NCBI GenBank assembly: GCA_963732905.1
Contig: CAVTBM010000004.1
Span: 124,001-188,000 of the forward strand
From: DASQZK01 sp963732905
Lineage (GTDB): Bacteria; Bacteroidota; Bacteroidia; Bacteroidales; GCA-2748055
DNA: 64,000 nucleotides
Reading direction: 5' to 3'
The notes under the pieces were generated by a model. That model searched no databases, was not told where the DNA came from, and saw only the letters and a program-made list of their open reading frames with translations. Positions 45,681-54,933 of the stretch are shown here, piece after piece; position 1 is the stretch's first letter; each line of letters starts with the position of its first letter. The position numbers were made by a program, and so were the translations under genes.

Positions 45681-47426
45681 ATGAAAAATCTAATTATATT
45701 ATTTATCCTAAGCATTGCGGCGTCTGTTTTCATGCCATCCTGTGAGAAGATGATGGGTGACTACCTTGACAAGGCGCCGGGTGTCGATGTTACCGAAGAT
45801 ACGATCTTCTCATCCCAAACCCAGCTGGAAACTGCCATCGCCGGCATGTACAGGTATGGGCTGAATTCGACTTTCCCGGTAATATTAGATCCGGATGGTA
45901 ATTGGACCAACGATTATATGCCCTCATCCGCCGCGACGGATGAAGCAGAATCTGCAAATACCTGGACCAACCTCCAAACGGTCAATAACGGTGACGTTAC
46001 TCCAGACAACATCATTGGTTCTGTAGATTACCGTTTCAACGTACGTTTTGAGGCCATCCGGAAAGCCAATATCATTCTGGAACGTGCCGATGATGTTCCT
46101 GATGTTGACCAGTCCTATGTCAGTCAGGTGAAAGGGGAAGCCCGTTTCATCCGTGCCATGAACTACTTTGAGATGATGAAACGCTACGGCGGGATGCCCA
46201 TTATCTGGAAAAAGTTCGAACTTACAGACAATTTCAATGTCCCCAGAAGTCCCATTAAAGATGTGGTTGATTTCATCGTGGGACAGTGCGATACGTGCGC
46301 CATGCTCCTTCCCGATTCCTATTCTTCAAGTATGCGCGGACGTGCAACCAGGGGCGCAGCCCTGGCACTGAAAGCCAGGACCCTGCTTTTTGCAGCCAGT
46401 CCATTGTTCAACACCGGTTCACCTTACATGGACATGGCGGATCCGGCCGATAACAATCTGATCTGCATGGGAAGCGTTGATGCTTCTCTGTGGCAGAAAG
46501 CCGCCGATGCCGCAAAAGACGTCATTGACTGGGCTCCCTCGGGAGGTATCGCCCTGATCACCAATCAGGGAGTGGATAAGAACTATCGCTACATCTTTGA
46601 ACACAGTGATAATTCCGAGATTATTCTGGCGAATAAGAGCTGGGGATCATTAGGTATCTGGGATTATCCATGGACTTTCTTGTATCCGATGAGCTGGTAT
46701 TCCTACACCTGGTGGATGGGCTACAGCATGACTGTCAATTTCATGAAGTATTATGAAAAACAGGATGGAACACCCCAGACCTGGGATCCCGTCGGTGGTA
46801 CGGATCTGATTCCCAAGTACAACGAACTGGACCGCAGGTTCCTGCAGTCTGTCTGTCCCGTAGGAGGATACTGGAACTCCGATATTCCGCTGAACAACTC
46901 ACAGGTAGGGGGTGCGGCTTACTCCGGATGTGTCAATGCCTGGATCACCAAACGCCTGTCGCCTACCGTGTCTGGTTCTTCACCCTATGGTATTCCGAAC
47001 GATATCCTGTTCAGGCTGGGTGAATTTTACCTCGACTATGCAGAAGCGCTGAACGAGGCCCAGGGTCCTGTTCAGGATGCATATGATGCTGTAAATACGA
47101 TACGTGAACGTTCGGGACAACCTGATCTTCCTGCCGGACTGACCCAGGAACAGTTCAGGGCCAGGATCAGAAATGAACGTGGTGTTGAATTATTTGATGA
47201 GGATCAACATCTCTGGGATATAAAACGCTGGATGATCGCCGAACAGGATGGCGTAATGCAGGGTAGTATGTATGGCTTCAAAACCTATCCTAATCCTGAT
47301 CCACCAAATTACAGGTATGAAACTTATGTCTTCGAAACCCGTTCCTGGAACAGGAGAGAGTATCTATGGCCAATCACGCGGTCAGAAGTTCTCAAAGGTT
47401 ATCTCAAACAAAACCCGGGTTACTAA
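45681..47426 (+). CDS. SusD/RagB-type glycan-binding lipoprotein 1
   Basis: 581 residues with lipoprotein signal (MKNLIILFILSIAASVFMPS then Cys21). Helical TPR-rich body with typical segments: VKGEARFIRAMNYFEMMKRY then GGMPII, RATRGAALALKARTLLFAAS, FRLGEFYLDYAEALNEAQGP and the C-terminal ELFDEDQHLWDIKRW plus YLWPITRSEV. It forms the lid over SusC 1 at the cell surface and selects the glycan. Confidence 0.96.
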   Translation: MKNLIILFILSIAASVFMPSCEKMMGDYLDKAPGVDVTEDTIFSSQTQLETAIAGMYRYGLNSTFPVILDPDGNWTNDYMPSSAATDEAESANTWTNLQTVNNGDVTPDNIIGSVDYRFNVRFEAIRKANIILERADDVPDVDQSYVSQVKGEARFIRAMNYFEMMKRYGGMPIIWKKFELTDNFNVPRSPIKDVVDFIVGQCDTCAMLLPDSYSSSMRGRATRGAALALKARTLLFAASPLFNTGSPYMDMADPADNNLICMGSVDASLWQKAADAAKDVIDWAPSGGIALITNQGVDKNYRYIFEHSDNSEIILANKSWGSLGIWDYPWTFLYPMSWYSYTWWMGYSMTVNFMKYYEKQDGTPQTWDPVGGTDLIPKYNELDRRFLQSVCPVGGYWNSDIPLNNSQVGGAAYSGCVNAWITKRLSPTVSGSSPYGIPNDILFRLGEFYLDYAEALNEAQGPVQDAYDAVNTIRERSGQPDLPAGLTQEQFRARIRNERGVELFDEDQHLWDIKRWMIAEQDGVMQGSMYGFKTYPNPDPPNYRYETYVFETRSWNRREYLWPITRSEVLKGYLKQNPGY

Positions 47427-47454
47427 AAGCTCATAAAATAGTCTAACTAAAAAA

Positions 47455-50271
47455 ATGTATCCTATGACATTCAAATATAACCGAAGCATATTCATGATTC
47501 TTGGGATCAGCCTATGCTTAAGTTCCTTCTCCAAAGCGCAGACACCTCCCCAGGATTCTGTCGTCAATGCACAGAATCAAACGGTTCATGTGGCTTATGG
47601 AACCCAACCTGCCTGGATGGTGACCGGTGCGGTCTCCACTGTCCAGGGAAGTGATCTTGAGGACATTTACTCCCCCGATTTCCGCAGCAGGCTGTATGGA
47701 AAACTTCCCGGCCTGACTGTTATACCCAATGGTACCGAAGAACCGGGAAACCAAAGCACCTCTTTATACTCCCGCGGTGTCAATACCTTTGGGGTCGGTG
47801 TCCCCGGGATTTTGATCCTGGTCGATGGAATTGAATCCAATATCAACGACCTTGTCCCCCAGGAAATTGAATCGGTAACACTTTTGAAAGATGCAGCCTC
47901 GACTGCCATGTATGGCAGCAAAGCTGCCAACGGCGTCCTGCTGGTCACCACTAAAAGAGGCTTTGAAGGACCCCTGAAAGTCGAATTCAGCACCCAACAG
48001 GGAATACAGTATCCGTTCAGAGAGTCAAACTACCTGGGTTCATATGATTATGCCCGTCTATACAATGAAGCATTACAAAACGACGGAAAACCTGCGAAAT
48101 ATACCCAGTCGGACCTGAGTGCCTTCCAGTCGGGTGATGATCCTTACTTTCATCCCAATGTCAACTGGAATGACGAACTGCTTCGGAAAGCCTCGGGGTT
48201 TTCAAATTATGACCTGAACTTCAGGGGCGGTTCGAACACGGTGCGCTACTTTGTTCTGCTTAACTATCTGAATAACGAGAATTTATACCGCAGAACAGGT
48301 GATGAATCCGATTTCAGTATCAACGGAAAATACCAGAGGATCAACTTCCGGTCGAACGTTGACATTAATGTGACCAACAACCTGACGGCAAATTTCACCG
48401 TTGGAGGTACAGTGGTTGACAAAGCCAATCCTTATGCTATCACAACGAACGACATTTTCAACCAGATGTCACTTATTCCGCCTGATGCATTTCCTGTATA
48501 CGGACCCAATGGTGTCTTTGCCCGAAATTCACTATATTCCAATCCGCTTGCCAATATCCTTAACTCAGGTTTTTATACATCGGACGGCAGAACCCTGCAG
48601 ACCATCATGGGACTTACACAGAATCTTGATAAAGTAGTCAAAGGTTTGAGCATCACTGCCAGAACCGCGTTTAACAGTTGGTTCCTGAGTCAGTCCAACA
48701 AAACAAGGACCTATATCTCCGACGCCTTTTCGAAAGATCCGGTGACCGGTGATATTAACTACAACCAGTACGGGATCAATACCTCACTGGTTGGGAATGA
48801 AGGTGAATCGGACCAGTGGAGGCGTTTTGCCTTCCAGACCATGCTGAATTATAACCGGACTTTCGGAACTAATACACTGGAAGGAATCCTTTTATGGAAT
48901 GCCGATGATTATACCATAAGCGGGAATACCTTCCCTGCCAAGCACAACAATCTGAGTGGCCGGTTATCTTATGCATATAACCAGAAATATGTGGGTGAGG
49001 TCAGTTTTGCCTATATGGGTTCAAGCGGCTTCCCCTCAGGTAAACAGTATGGATTCTTCCCGGCAGCATCCGTGGGATGGGTGATCTCTAACGAAGATTT
49101 CCTCAAGGGAAACGATGTGATCAACTACCTGAAGATCAAAGGATCTTATGGTCTCGTTGGTAACGACAGTATTGGTGGTCCGTCCTTTATGTTTGACCAG
49201 ACCTATCCTTATGCGTCCGGATATTACTTTGGGAGCAACAACTCCTCCTTTAACTCCATTGTTCAGGGTATCCTTGCCAACCCCAACGTGACCTGGGAAA
49301 AGGAAAAGTCTTATAATATCGGGATCGAAGCCACGATCATGAAGAACATCGGTTTTACCTTCGACTTCTTTAACCGCGACAGGTACGATATTCTCGTTCA
49401 GCCACTGGTCAGCGACCCCGATTTCAAAGGCTATACCAAACCTTACCTGAACCAGGGTAAAGCCAATGACAAAGGTTTCGAGGCCACCCTCAGCATACAG
49501 AACGATGCCTCAAGCGATTTCAGGTATTTTGTCGATGCCAGTGTCTCCTACTACAAAAACAAAGTGGTTTATAATGCAGAAGCCATTCAGGCTTACGACT
49601 ATCTCCGGAGGACCGGACAGCCGATCAACCAGCCATTCGGACTTGAAGCCATAGGATTATTCAAAGATCAGGCAGATATCGATGCAAGCGCCACCCAGGC
49701 CTGGACCGTCGTTCAGCCCGGCGATGTAAAGTACAAAAACCAGAACGATGACAACTTCATCGATGAAAACGATGTGGTTCCCATTGGAAAAACAAACCTG
49801 CCGACCTTCATCGGTGCCATCCATATAGGACTCCGGTATAAGGCATTTGACCTGGATGCATTCTTCCAGGGTGAATCAGGTCGTTCAGTCTACTTTAACG
49901 GTTACTATTTCGAGGCATTCCAGAACAACGGAAAAGCTGGTCCGATCGCACTCGACAGGTGGACGCCCGAAACTGCTGAATCGGCAACCTATCCAAGACT
50001 TTCAAGCATGGATAACGATAATAATTACCGTTATTCCTCATTCTGGCAACGTGACGGCAGTTATCTCAAACTGCGTAGTCTCCAGCTTGGATATACGCTC
50101 CCCAACAGTTTGACAGAGAAAGTTTTGTTAAGTAACGTTAGAGTATACCTTAACGGAACGAACCTTTTCTCATTGGATCATATGGACGGTTACAGAGATC
50201 CCGAATTCCCGTCATCTCTTTATCCCGCCTTCAAATCCTATAGTATAGGGGTTAAAGTTCAATTCAAATAA
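47455..50271 (+). CDS. SusC-type transporter 2, lacking the N-terminal carboxypeptidase-like domain
   Basis: 938 residues, about 115 shorter than SusC 1. The signal peptide (SIFMILGISLCLSSFSKAQ) is followed almost directly by a TonB-box-like VHVAYGTQPAWMVTGAVSTV and the plug (YSRGVNTFGVGVPGILILVD; LLKDAASTAMYGSKAANGVL), so the usual CarboxypepD_reg-like domain is missing. The barrel is complete and ends SIGVKVQFK. Initiation could be 47455 or the ATG at 47464. It pairs with SusD 2 downstream. Confidence 0.95.
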   Translation: MYPMTFKYNRSIFMILGISLCLSSFSKAQTPPQDSVVNAQNQTVHVAYGTQPAWMVTGAVSTVQGSDLEDIYSPDFRSRLYGKLPGLTVIPNGTEEPGNQSTSLYSRGVNTFGVGVPGILILVDGIESNINDLVPQEIESVTLLKDAASTAMYGSKAANGVLLVTTKRGFEGPLKVEFSTQQGIQYPFRESNYLGSYDYARLYNEALQNDGKPAKYTQSDLSAFQSGDDPYFHPNVNWNDELLRKASGFSNYDLNFRGGSNTVRYFVLLNYLNNENLYRRTGDESDFSINGKYQRINFRSNVDINVTNNLTANFTVGGTVVDKANPYAITTNDIFNQMSLIPPDAFPVYGPNGVFARNSLYSNPLANILNSGFYTSDGRTLQTIMGLTQNLDKVVKGLSITARTAFNSWFLSQSNKTRTYISDAFSKDPVTGDINYNQYGINTSLVGNEGESDQWRRFAFQTMLNYNRTFGTNTLEGILLWNADDYTISGNTFPAKHNNLSGRLSYAYNQKYVGEVSFAYMGSSGFPSGKQYGFFPAASVGWVISNEDFLKGNDVINYLKIKGSYGLVGNDSIGGPSFMFDQTYPYASGYYFGSNNSSFNSIVQGILANPNVTWEKEKSYNIGIEATIMKNIGFTFDFFNRDRYDILVQPLVSDPDFKGYTKPYLNQGKANDKGFEATLSIQNDASSDFRYFVDASVSYYKNKVVYNAEAIQAYDYLRRTGQPINQPFGLEAIGLFKDQADIDASATQAWTVVQPGDVKYKNQNDDNFIDENDVVPIGKTNLPTFIGAIHIGLRYKAFDLDAFFQGESGRSVYFNGYYFEAFQNNGKAGPIALDRWTPETAESATYPRLSSMDNDNNYRYSSFWQRDGSYLKLRSLQLGYTLPNSLTEKVLLSNVRVYLNGTNLFSLDHMDGYRDPEFPSSLYPAFKSYSIGVKVQFK

Positions 50272-50296
50272 TCGGACTTAATTAAAACTTTATAGA

Positions 50297-52045
50297 ATGA
50301 AAAAGAAACTATATATAATTGGATTAATAACAATCTTTGTCCTGGGTGCGTGTGAAAAACTCGACAGGGAAATTGTTACATCCTTGAATTCAGAGCAGGT
50401 GAATACTATTTACCCCTATTCACAGGACAGGGCAACTGCCTTATACACCTTTTTGCCTTATGGATTCAACAATATCGACGGAGCCATGATGGCATCAGTA
50501 AGCGATGAAGCTGAATTTACTCTGGAAACCTCAGCAGTACAGTGGTTCAATGCAGGCAGCTGGAATGCCCTGAGCAATCCCGACAATGTCTGGGCACATT
50601 ATTTCAGTGCCATCAGAACCGCAAACCTGTTCCTTGAGAATACTGACAGTATCGATCTCGATGCCTTCCGGCTCGACCCGACACCCTCACAGCAGTTGAT
50701 TTATCAAAACAGGCTTGCTCAAATCGCCCTGTGGAAAAATGAAGCCCGCTTCTTAAGGGCTTTCTATTACTTCCAGCTGGTAAAACGCTACGGCGGAGTT
50801 CCGCTGATAACGGAAACTCTTCCTTTAGATGAGAATGTTCAGAATATTCCCAGGAACACCCTGAAGGAATGTGTCGATTTCATCACCTCAGAATGCGATG
50901 CCGTGGCTCCCGCTGACACATCAATAAAGGACGGTCTGCCGGTATTCTATGGGGATGCTGACCTGGGCCATGCCACCAGAGGCGCTGCATTCGCACTGAA
51001 AGCAAAGGTCCTGCTTTTCGCAGCTTCCGATCTGTGGAACGATCCCAGCTGGGCACCAGGATATGCCCATCCCGAGTTGATCTCACTGCCTTCGGGCGAC
51101 AGGATGGCTCGCTGGAAAGCTGCCGCTGATGCAGCCCTTGAGGTCATCAACCTTGGGCAGTATTCACTGGCCAGTGACTACAGGAACCTGTTTTTGGGGA
51201 ACGACGGTTTCCAGAATCCCGAACATATCCTCGTCACCAGAAGCGGCCCATCTAACGATTTTGAAATAACTAACTATTCAGTGGGTTATGATATGGGTCA
51301 CAGCGGAAACACACCTTCCGGAAACCTGGTGGATGCCTATGAGGTCAAGGTGGATGACAACACGGCTGTTCCCTTCAGCTGGTCGGATCCCGATATGGCT
51401 GCCAATCCTTATGCCACCTCAGGAGCTACGGCACGCGACCCGCGTCTGTTCGCAAACGTGATCGTCAATAATTCAACCTACAAAGATCGAACAGTTGAAC
51501 TGTGGACCGGCGGACTTGACGGCGCTGGCAAAGCCCTCGCTTCGAGAACAGGCTATTACCTTAAAAAGTATTTGGATGAAAACCTGAACCTGCTCCTGGG
51601 GAACACCAGTGTTCACACCTGGGACCTTATCCGTCTTGCCGATGTTTACCTGTGGTACGCTGAAGCACTTAACGAATATAGTCCGGGAAATACCGACATT
51701 GCAACTTATGTGAATCTGATTCGCCAGAGACCCGGTGTTGATATGCCACCAGTATCTTCAGGGTTGTCACAGGATCAGATGCGACAGGTAATACGGCACG
51801 AACGTGAGGTTGAACTCGCCTTTGAGGGCCACCGTATCTGGGACTTGCGCAGATGGATGACTGCAACTGATGTACTTAACGCACCACTGAAGGGTGTCCA
51901 GATCACAGAGAATGCAGTAAATGATTTTTCCTATACTGTCATTAATGTTGAAAACAGGGTATTCACACCAAAAATGTATTTTTATCCCATTCCGGAATCG
52001 GAATTGCTTAAAATGCCGGATTGGGTACAAAATCCGCTTTGGTAA
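50297..52045 (+). CDS. SusD/RagB-type glycan-binding lipoprotein 2
   Basis: 582 residues, lipoprotein signal MKKKLYIIGLITIFVLGAC (Cys19). SusD features: WKNEARFLRAFYYFQLVKRY then GGVPLI, HATRGAAFALKAKVLLFAAS, RLADVYLWYAEALNEYSPGN and ELAFEGHRIWDLRRWM. Partner of SusC 2, starting 25 bases after it. Sequence differs clearly from SusD 1, so the two pairs probably take up different oligosaccharides. Confidence 0.96.
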   Translation: MKKKLYIIGLITIFVLGACEKLDREIVTSLNSEQVNTIYPYSQDRATALYTFLPYGFNNIDGAMMASVSDEAEFTLETSAVQWFNAGSWNALSNPDNVWAHYFSAIRTANLFLENTDSIDLDAFRLDPTPSQQLIYQNRLAQIALWKNEARFLRAFYYFQLVKRYGGVPLITETLPLDENVQNIPRNTLKECVDFITSECDAVAPADTSIKDGLPVFYGDADLGHATRGAAFALKAKVLLFAASDLWNDPSWAPGYAHPELISLPSGDRMARWKAAADAALEVINLGQYSLASDYRNLFLGNDGFQNPEHILVTRSGPSNDFEITNYSVGYDMGHSGNTPSGNLVDAYEVKVDDNTAVPFSWSDPDMAANPYATSGATARDPRLFANVIVNNSTYKDRTVELWTGGLDGAGKALASRTGYYLKKYLDENLNLLLGNTSVHTWDLIRLADVYLWYAEALNEYSPGNTDIATYVNLIRQRPGVDMPPVSSGLSQDQMRQVIRHEREVELAFEGHRIWDLRRWMTATDVLNAPLKGVQITENAVNDFSYTVINVENRVFTPKMYFYPIPESELLKMPDWVQNPLW

Positions 52046-52063
52046 TACTAACTTTATTAAAAT

Positions 52064-52894
52064 ATGAATATTATGAAAAATAGGATCATAAATAGTATTA
52101 AGCTGCTGATGGTATTTCTCGGATTCACTGTTCTGGTAAGTTCATGTGAATACCAGGACATTGCAGACGCAGATTACCCTGCACCAACACTGTATATGCC
52201 GGCTGCCGTCAATGGTATTTTTACCATTGACGATGTGCCCCAGAGAATGGAATTTATTCCTACACCAGGTGAGGCATACCGGTTTACAGTCGATATGACC
52301 AATAATAAATTTACAGTGCCATTGGGCGTTTATCGTTCCGGCATCGATCGCAAAGGTTTGGTTACGGCTGACATTGCTGTGAATACGGATACCATAAATG
52401 AGCTCCTGAACCAGTCCGTAATTCCGGGTATCACAGGGATCCTGCCTGCGGCAAATTTTTCCCTCCCCTCATCAGTGGATGTACCCAGCGGTCAGGAAGT
52501 GGCTGATTTTAGCCTGGATATTGACCTGAATTACCTCCATGGCTTTGCCGATACTGTATTTGCCATTGGTGTTGGTATAAGCTCATCGGATATCGAGGTT
52601 AATCCAAAGTATAAAACCACCATCGTGCTTATTTATACCAAAATCCTCAATCCTGTGGCTGACTTCTCACCAAATAATGATGCCACCGATAGCCTCAAGA
52701 TTAACTTTGCCAACAATTCCAGTTACGGCGTAAAATATTTATGGGATTTTGGTGATGGGGCAACCGACACATTGAAGTCTCCCGTTCACGCTTACACCTC
52801 AGCAGGGACTTACACCGCTAAACTGACTACCATCGGAGTCCTTGGAACGGTAAATCAATCAGAAATCTCCAAAGATGTTGAAGTAGGTAATTAA
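52064..52894 (+). CDS. Surface lipoprotein with DUF1735-like and PKD domains
   Basis: 276 residues starting at 52064 or the ATG at 52073 (MKNRIINSIKLLMVFLGFTV, lipidated Cys near 28 in VLVSSC). Residues about 35-185 resemble the DUF1735 module of surface glycan-binding proteins. A PKD domain ends the protein (KYLWDFGDGATDTLKSPVHA, TSAGTYTAKLTTIG). It directly follows SusD 2 and is probably a SusE/F-like extra glycan-binding protein on the cell surface. Last gene of the transport operon. Confidence 0.8.
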   Translation: MNIMKNRIINSIKLLMVFLGFTVLVSSCEYQDIADADYPAPTLYMPAAVNGIFTIDDVPQRMEFIPTPGEAYRFTVDMTNNKFTVPLGVYRSGIDRKGLVTADIAVNTDTINELLNQSVIPGITGILPAANFSLPSSVDVPSGQEVADFSLDIDLNYLHGFADTVFAIGVGISSSDIEVNPKYKTTIVLIYTKILNPVADFSPNNDATDSLKINFANNSSYGVKYLWDFGDGATDTLKSPVHAYTSAGTYTAKLTTIGVLGTVNQSEISKDVEVGN

Positions 52895-53082
52895 AATGTT
52901 GAATGAATAAACAAGCCTTGAATTATGTCGTACATTTTTCAGCATCATATAAGAAAAATAATTTTGGGTTTTATAATAATCAGAGGTTTAACCGATGTCA
53001 GGTTCGTTTTACTTATCAACAACATCCCAGGAATTAAAAGACAGGTAAATCTTATGTTAAGTAGGTTAGTAGTAAATAGTTA

Positions 53083-53119
53083 ATTAGTCTGTTAGTTAGT
53101 TAGTTTGTTAGTTAGTTAG
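53083..53119. repeat. GTTA-type simple repeat
   Basis: Imperfect run of GTTA units interrupted by TTTGTTA, ending before AAAGG. It lies 27 bases ahead of the operon terminator. Simple repeats of this kind vary in length between strains. Confidence 0.7.
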
Positions 53120-53145
53120 AAAGGTTTGTTGATTTGTTTAACGAA

Positions 53146-53181
53146 AAAAGCTGTTGCCAGTTTGAGCTGGCAACAGCTTTT
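53146..53181 (+). terminator. Terminator of the SusCD operon
   Basis: Perfect 15-bp stem AAAAGCTGTTGCCAG / CTGGCAACAGCTTTT with loop TTTGAG. Symmetrical A and T ends allow action in both directions. Confidence 0.9.
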
Positions 53182-53620
53182 CATTTGTATGGAATCGAAC
53201 CGGGAAACATCCGGGGAATAAGCTCATAGCACAAAATCAAGCATTGAGCGAATTCTTTGTGCGATTAGAAAAATCATTTAAAATGCCAAAAAGTCTGTCA
53301 AAATCAGTAAGTAATATTTACGCCAGGTAAAAGGTATTTGCCCGCATGAAAAGGATTATAGATGATGCGATAGAATGAATGCTGAAAGAATATGTGGATT
53401 CCGCTTTGACGCAGCAAGGGTTATGCCACCGGCCTCAGGTATGCACCGGGAAAAGGTTCAGGGGATATACTAAAAGTCGAGTGACTATTTTTCCATCTTG
53501 CAATTTGCAATTTAGATGACATATTCTTCGAAAGCCTGAAACGGCCGAAGGGCAATTACTGTTTAAAAATAATTTATCACCGTTGAACCTGTATTAACAA
53601 ACCCCCACTCCTGCCTGTTG

Positions 53621-54910
53621 TTATGTCTTTTGACGTCCGGAATACTCATAGCATCCGATATCCGGTTTTTTCCCTTTTGGCCTTTTCACACCGTCGATAT
53701 CGAAGGGCGAAAAGGTGCCGCCTCCTGAATTTATGGCCGGGCTTCCTGGCTTCAGGTGAAAGTCGCCGGCAGCTTCATCCCTAAATAATGGATTTACCGC
53801 ACACTGATTCCCGTTCGCGCCCTGAACATGAATTGAAATGCCGGAAGAACTCACGGAAATACTGTCGGGATGGCTGATATCAAAGGTGATGTTATTATTG
53901 AACGAAATATCAGATGAAGGGTTTCTCCGCAAGGATGCAACAAAAATAGCACGGTTATGCTCGAAAATACCGGATCCTGATTTCGTTACACAAAGGTTAT
54001 TCGACGATAAAATATGGGTAGAAGCCGAAATATTTAATTCGCCCCTCCAGCTTGAATCATCTTTACGGGTATTGTTGCAATATACCGTATTGTTGCGAAC
54101 CGTTACATTGGGACTCAGAAAAATCTGGATCCCCCTTCCGCCGTTAAGATAGCAGAGATTGTTTTCAACCAGTGTCAGGGCATGATAACTGTTCTTTCTG
54201 GCATCTCCGCTGTGATATTGCTGGGTATCCATCAAGTCGTCAATGATGATTCCATTCCCGTCGGTCTGTGCCGTAGCCGGACCATTATCGTTCAGGCAGC
54301 AAATGTTATTCCTGACGATATTATGATAACCGGGAAGGGTATCTGCCATATAAGCTCCATAAACAGAAATGCCACTTCCGCAACTTGGCATTAACCACGA
54401 ATTTTTCTTACAGGTGTTGCCTTCAATGGTTATATAATCATTATCGATCGTTTGAACACCCCCCTGTCCGCAATCGTGACAATAATTATTCAGTATTTTT
54501 ATATGATGGTATATAGCTCCCCGTTCAGTGGAAACACCACAGCCATAGGTTGAAGGAGCTGTGCAATCAAAGCCGTCAATAACAATGTAGCTGGCGGCTA
54601 CCTTAAACGTGCTGGCTGTATTACTGCTTAATCTGGCACCCCATTTATGGACGGACCGGTATGTAATCCAACCCCCGGGGTTGCCCGAACGTGTGATCAG
54701 GACATTGGTGTCGGTATAATTACCGTCAGCCACCAGAATAACATCACCGGGTAACGACATATCCTGGGCTTTTTGAATGGTCCGGAATGCTTCAGACAGG
54801 GTTAATCCATTGTTGGCATCAGATCCGTCAAGGCTCACAAAGTATTCTGTTGCATAAATGCCGGGCAGGCAAAAAAACAGGATCGATAGTCCGAAAAGTT
54901 TTTTCATCAT
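53621..54910 (-). CDS. Secreted right-handed beta-helix protein, possible polysaccharide lyase
   Basis: 429 residues from the ATG at 54910 (MMKKLFGLSILFFCLPGIYA, signal peptide). The N-terminus YFVSLDGSDANNGLTLSEAF then RTIQKAQD is the standard entry to pectate-lyase-like and choice-of-anchor-Q beta-helices. Repeated coils follow (IVIDGFDC, IKILNNYCHD, ITIEGNTCKK, LTLVENNLCY, VTVRNNTVYC), rich in Asn and Cys. The end DFHLKPGSPAINSGGGTFSP then DIDGVKRPKGKKPDIGCYEY is the anchor-Q module. It may be a lyase (PL6-like) or a non-lytic glycosidase. It lies 23 bases downstream of the GH29 gene, in one operon. Confidence 0.8.
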   Translation of the reverse strand: MMKKLFGLSILFFCLPGIYATEYFVSLDGSDANNGLTLSEAFRTIQKAQDMSLPGDVILVADGNYTDTNVLITRSGNPGGWITYRSVHKWGARLSSNTASTFKVAASYIVIDGFDCTAPSTYGCGVSTERGAIYHHIKILNNYCHDCGQGGVQTIDNDYITIEGNTCKKNSWLMPSCGSGISVYGAYMADTLPGYHNIVRNNICCLNDNGPATAQTDGNGIIIDDLMDTQQYHSGDARKNSYHALTLVENNLCYLNGGRGIQIFLSPNVTVRNNTVYCNNTRKDDSSWRGELNISASTHILSSNNLCVTKSGSGIFEHNRAIFVASLRRNPSSDISFNNNITFDISHPDSISVSSSGISIHVQGANGNQCAVNPLFRDEAAGDFHLKPGSPAINSGGGTFSPFDIDGVKRPKGKKPDIGCYEYSGRQKT

Positions 54911-54933
54911 GACAATGTTCAATTTGCTCAAAG

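Larger units (their letters stand above)
52895..53620. other. Intergenic region after the SusCD operon
   Basis: Holds the tetranucleotide repeat tract at 53083-53119 and the terminator at 53146-53181. Bases 53200-53600 contain no gene I can support; short open pieces (for example around 53380-53470) have no recognisable product and may be remnants. Confidence 0.45.
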
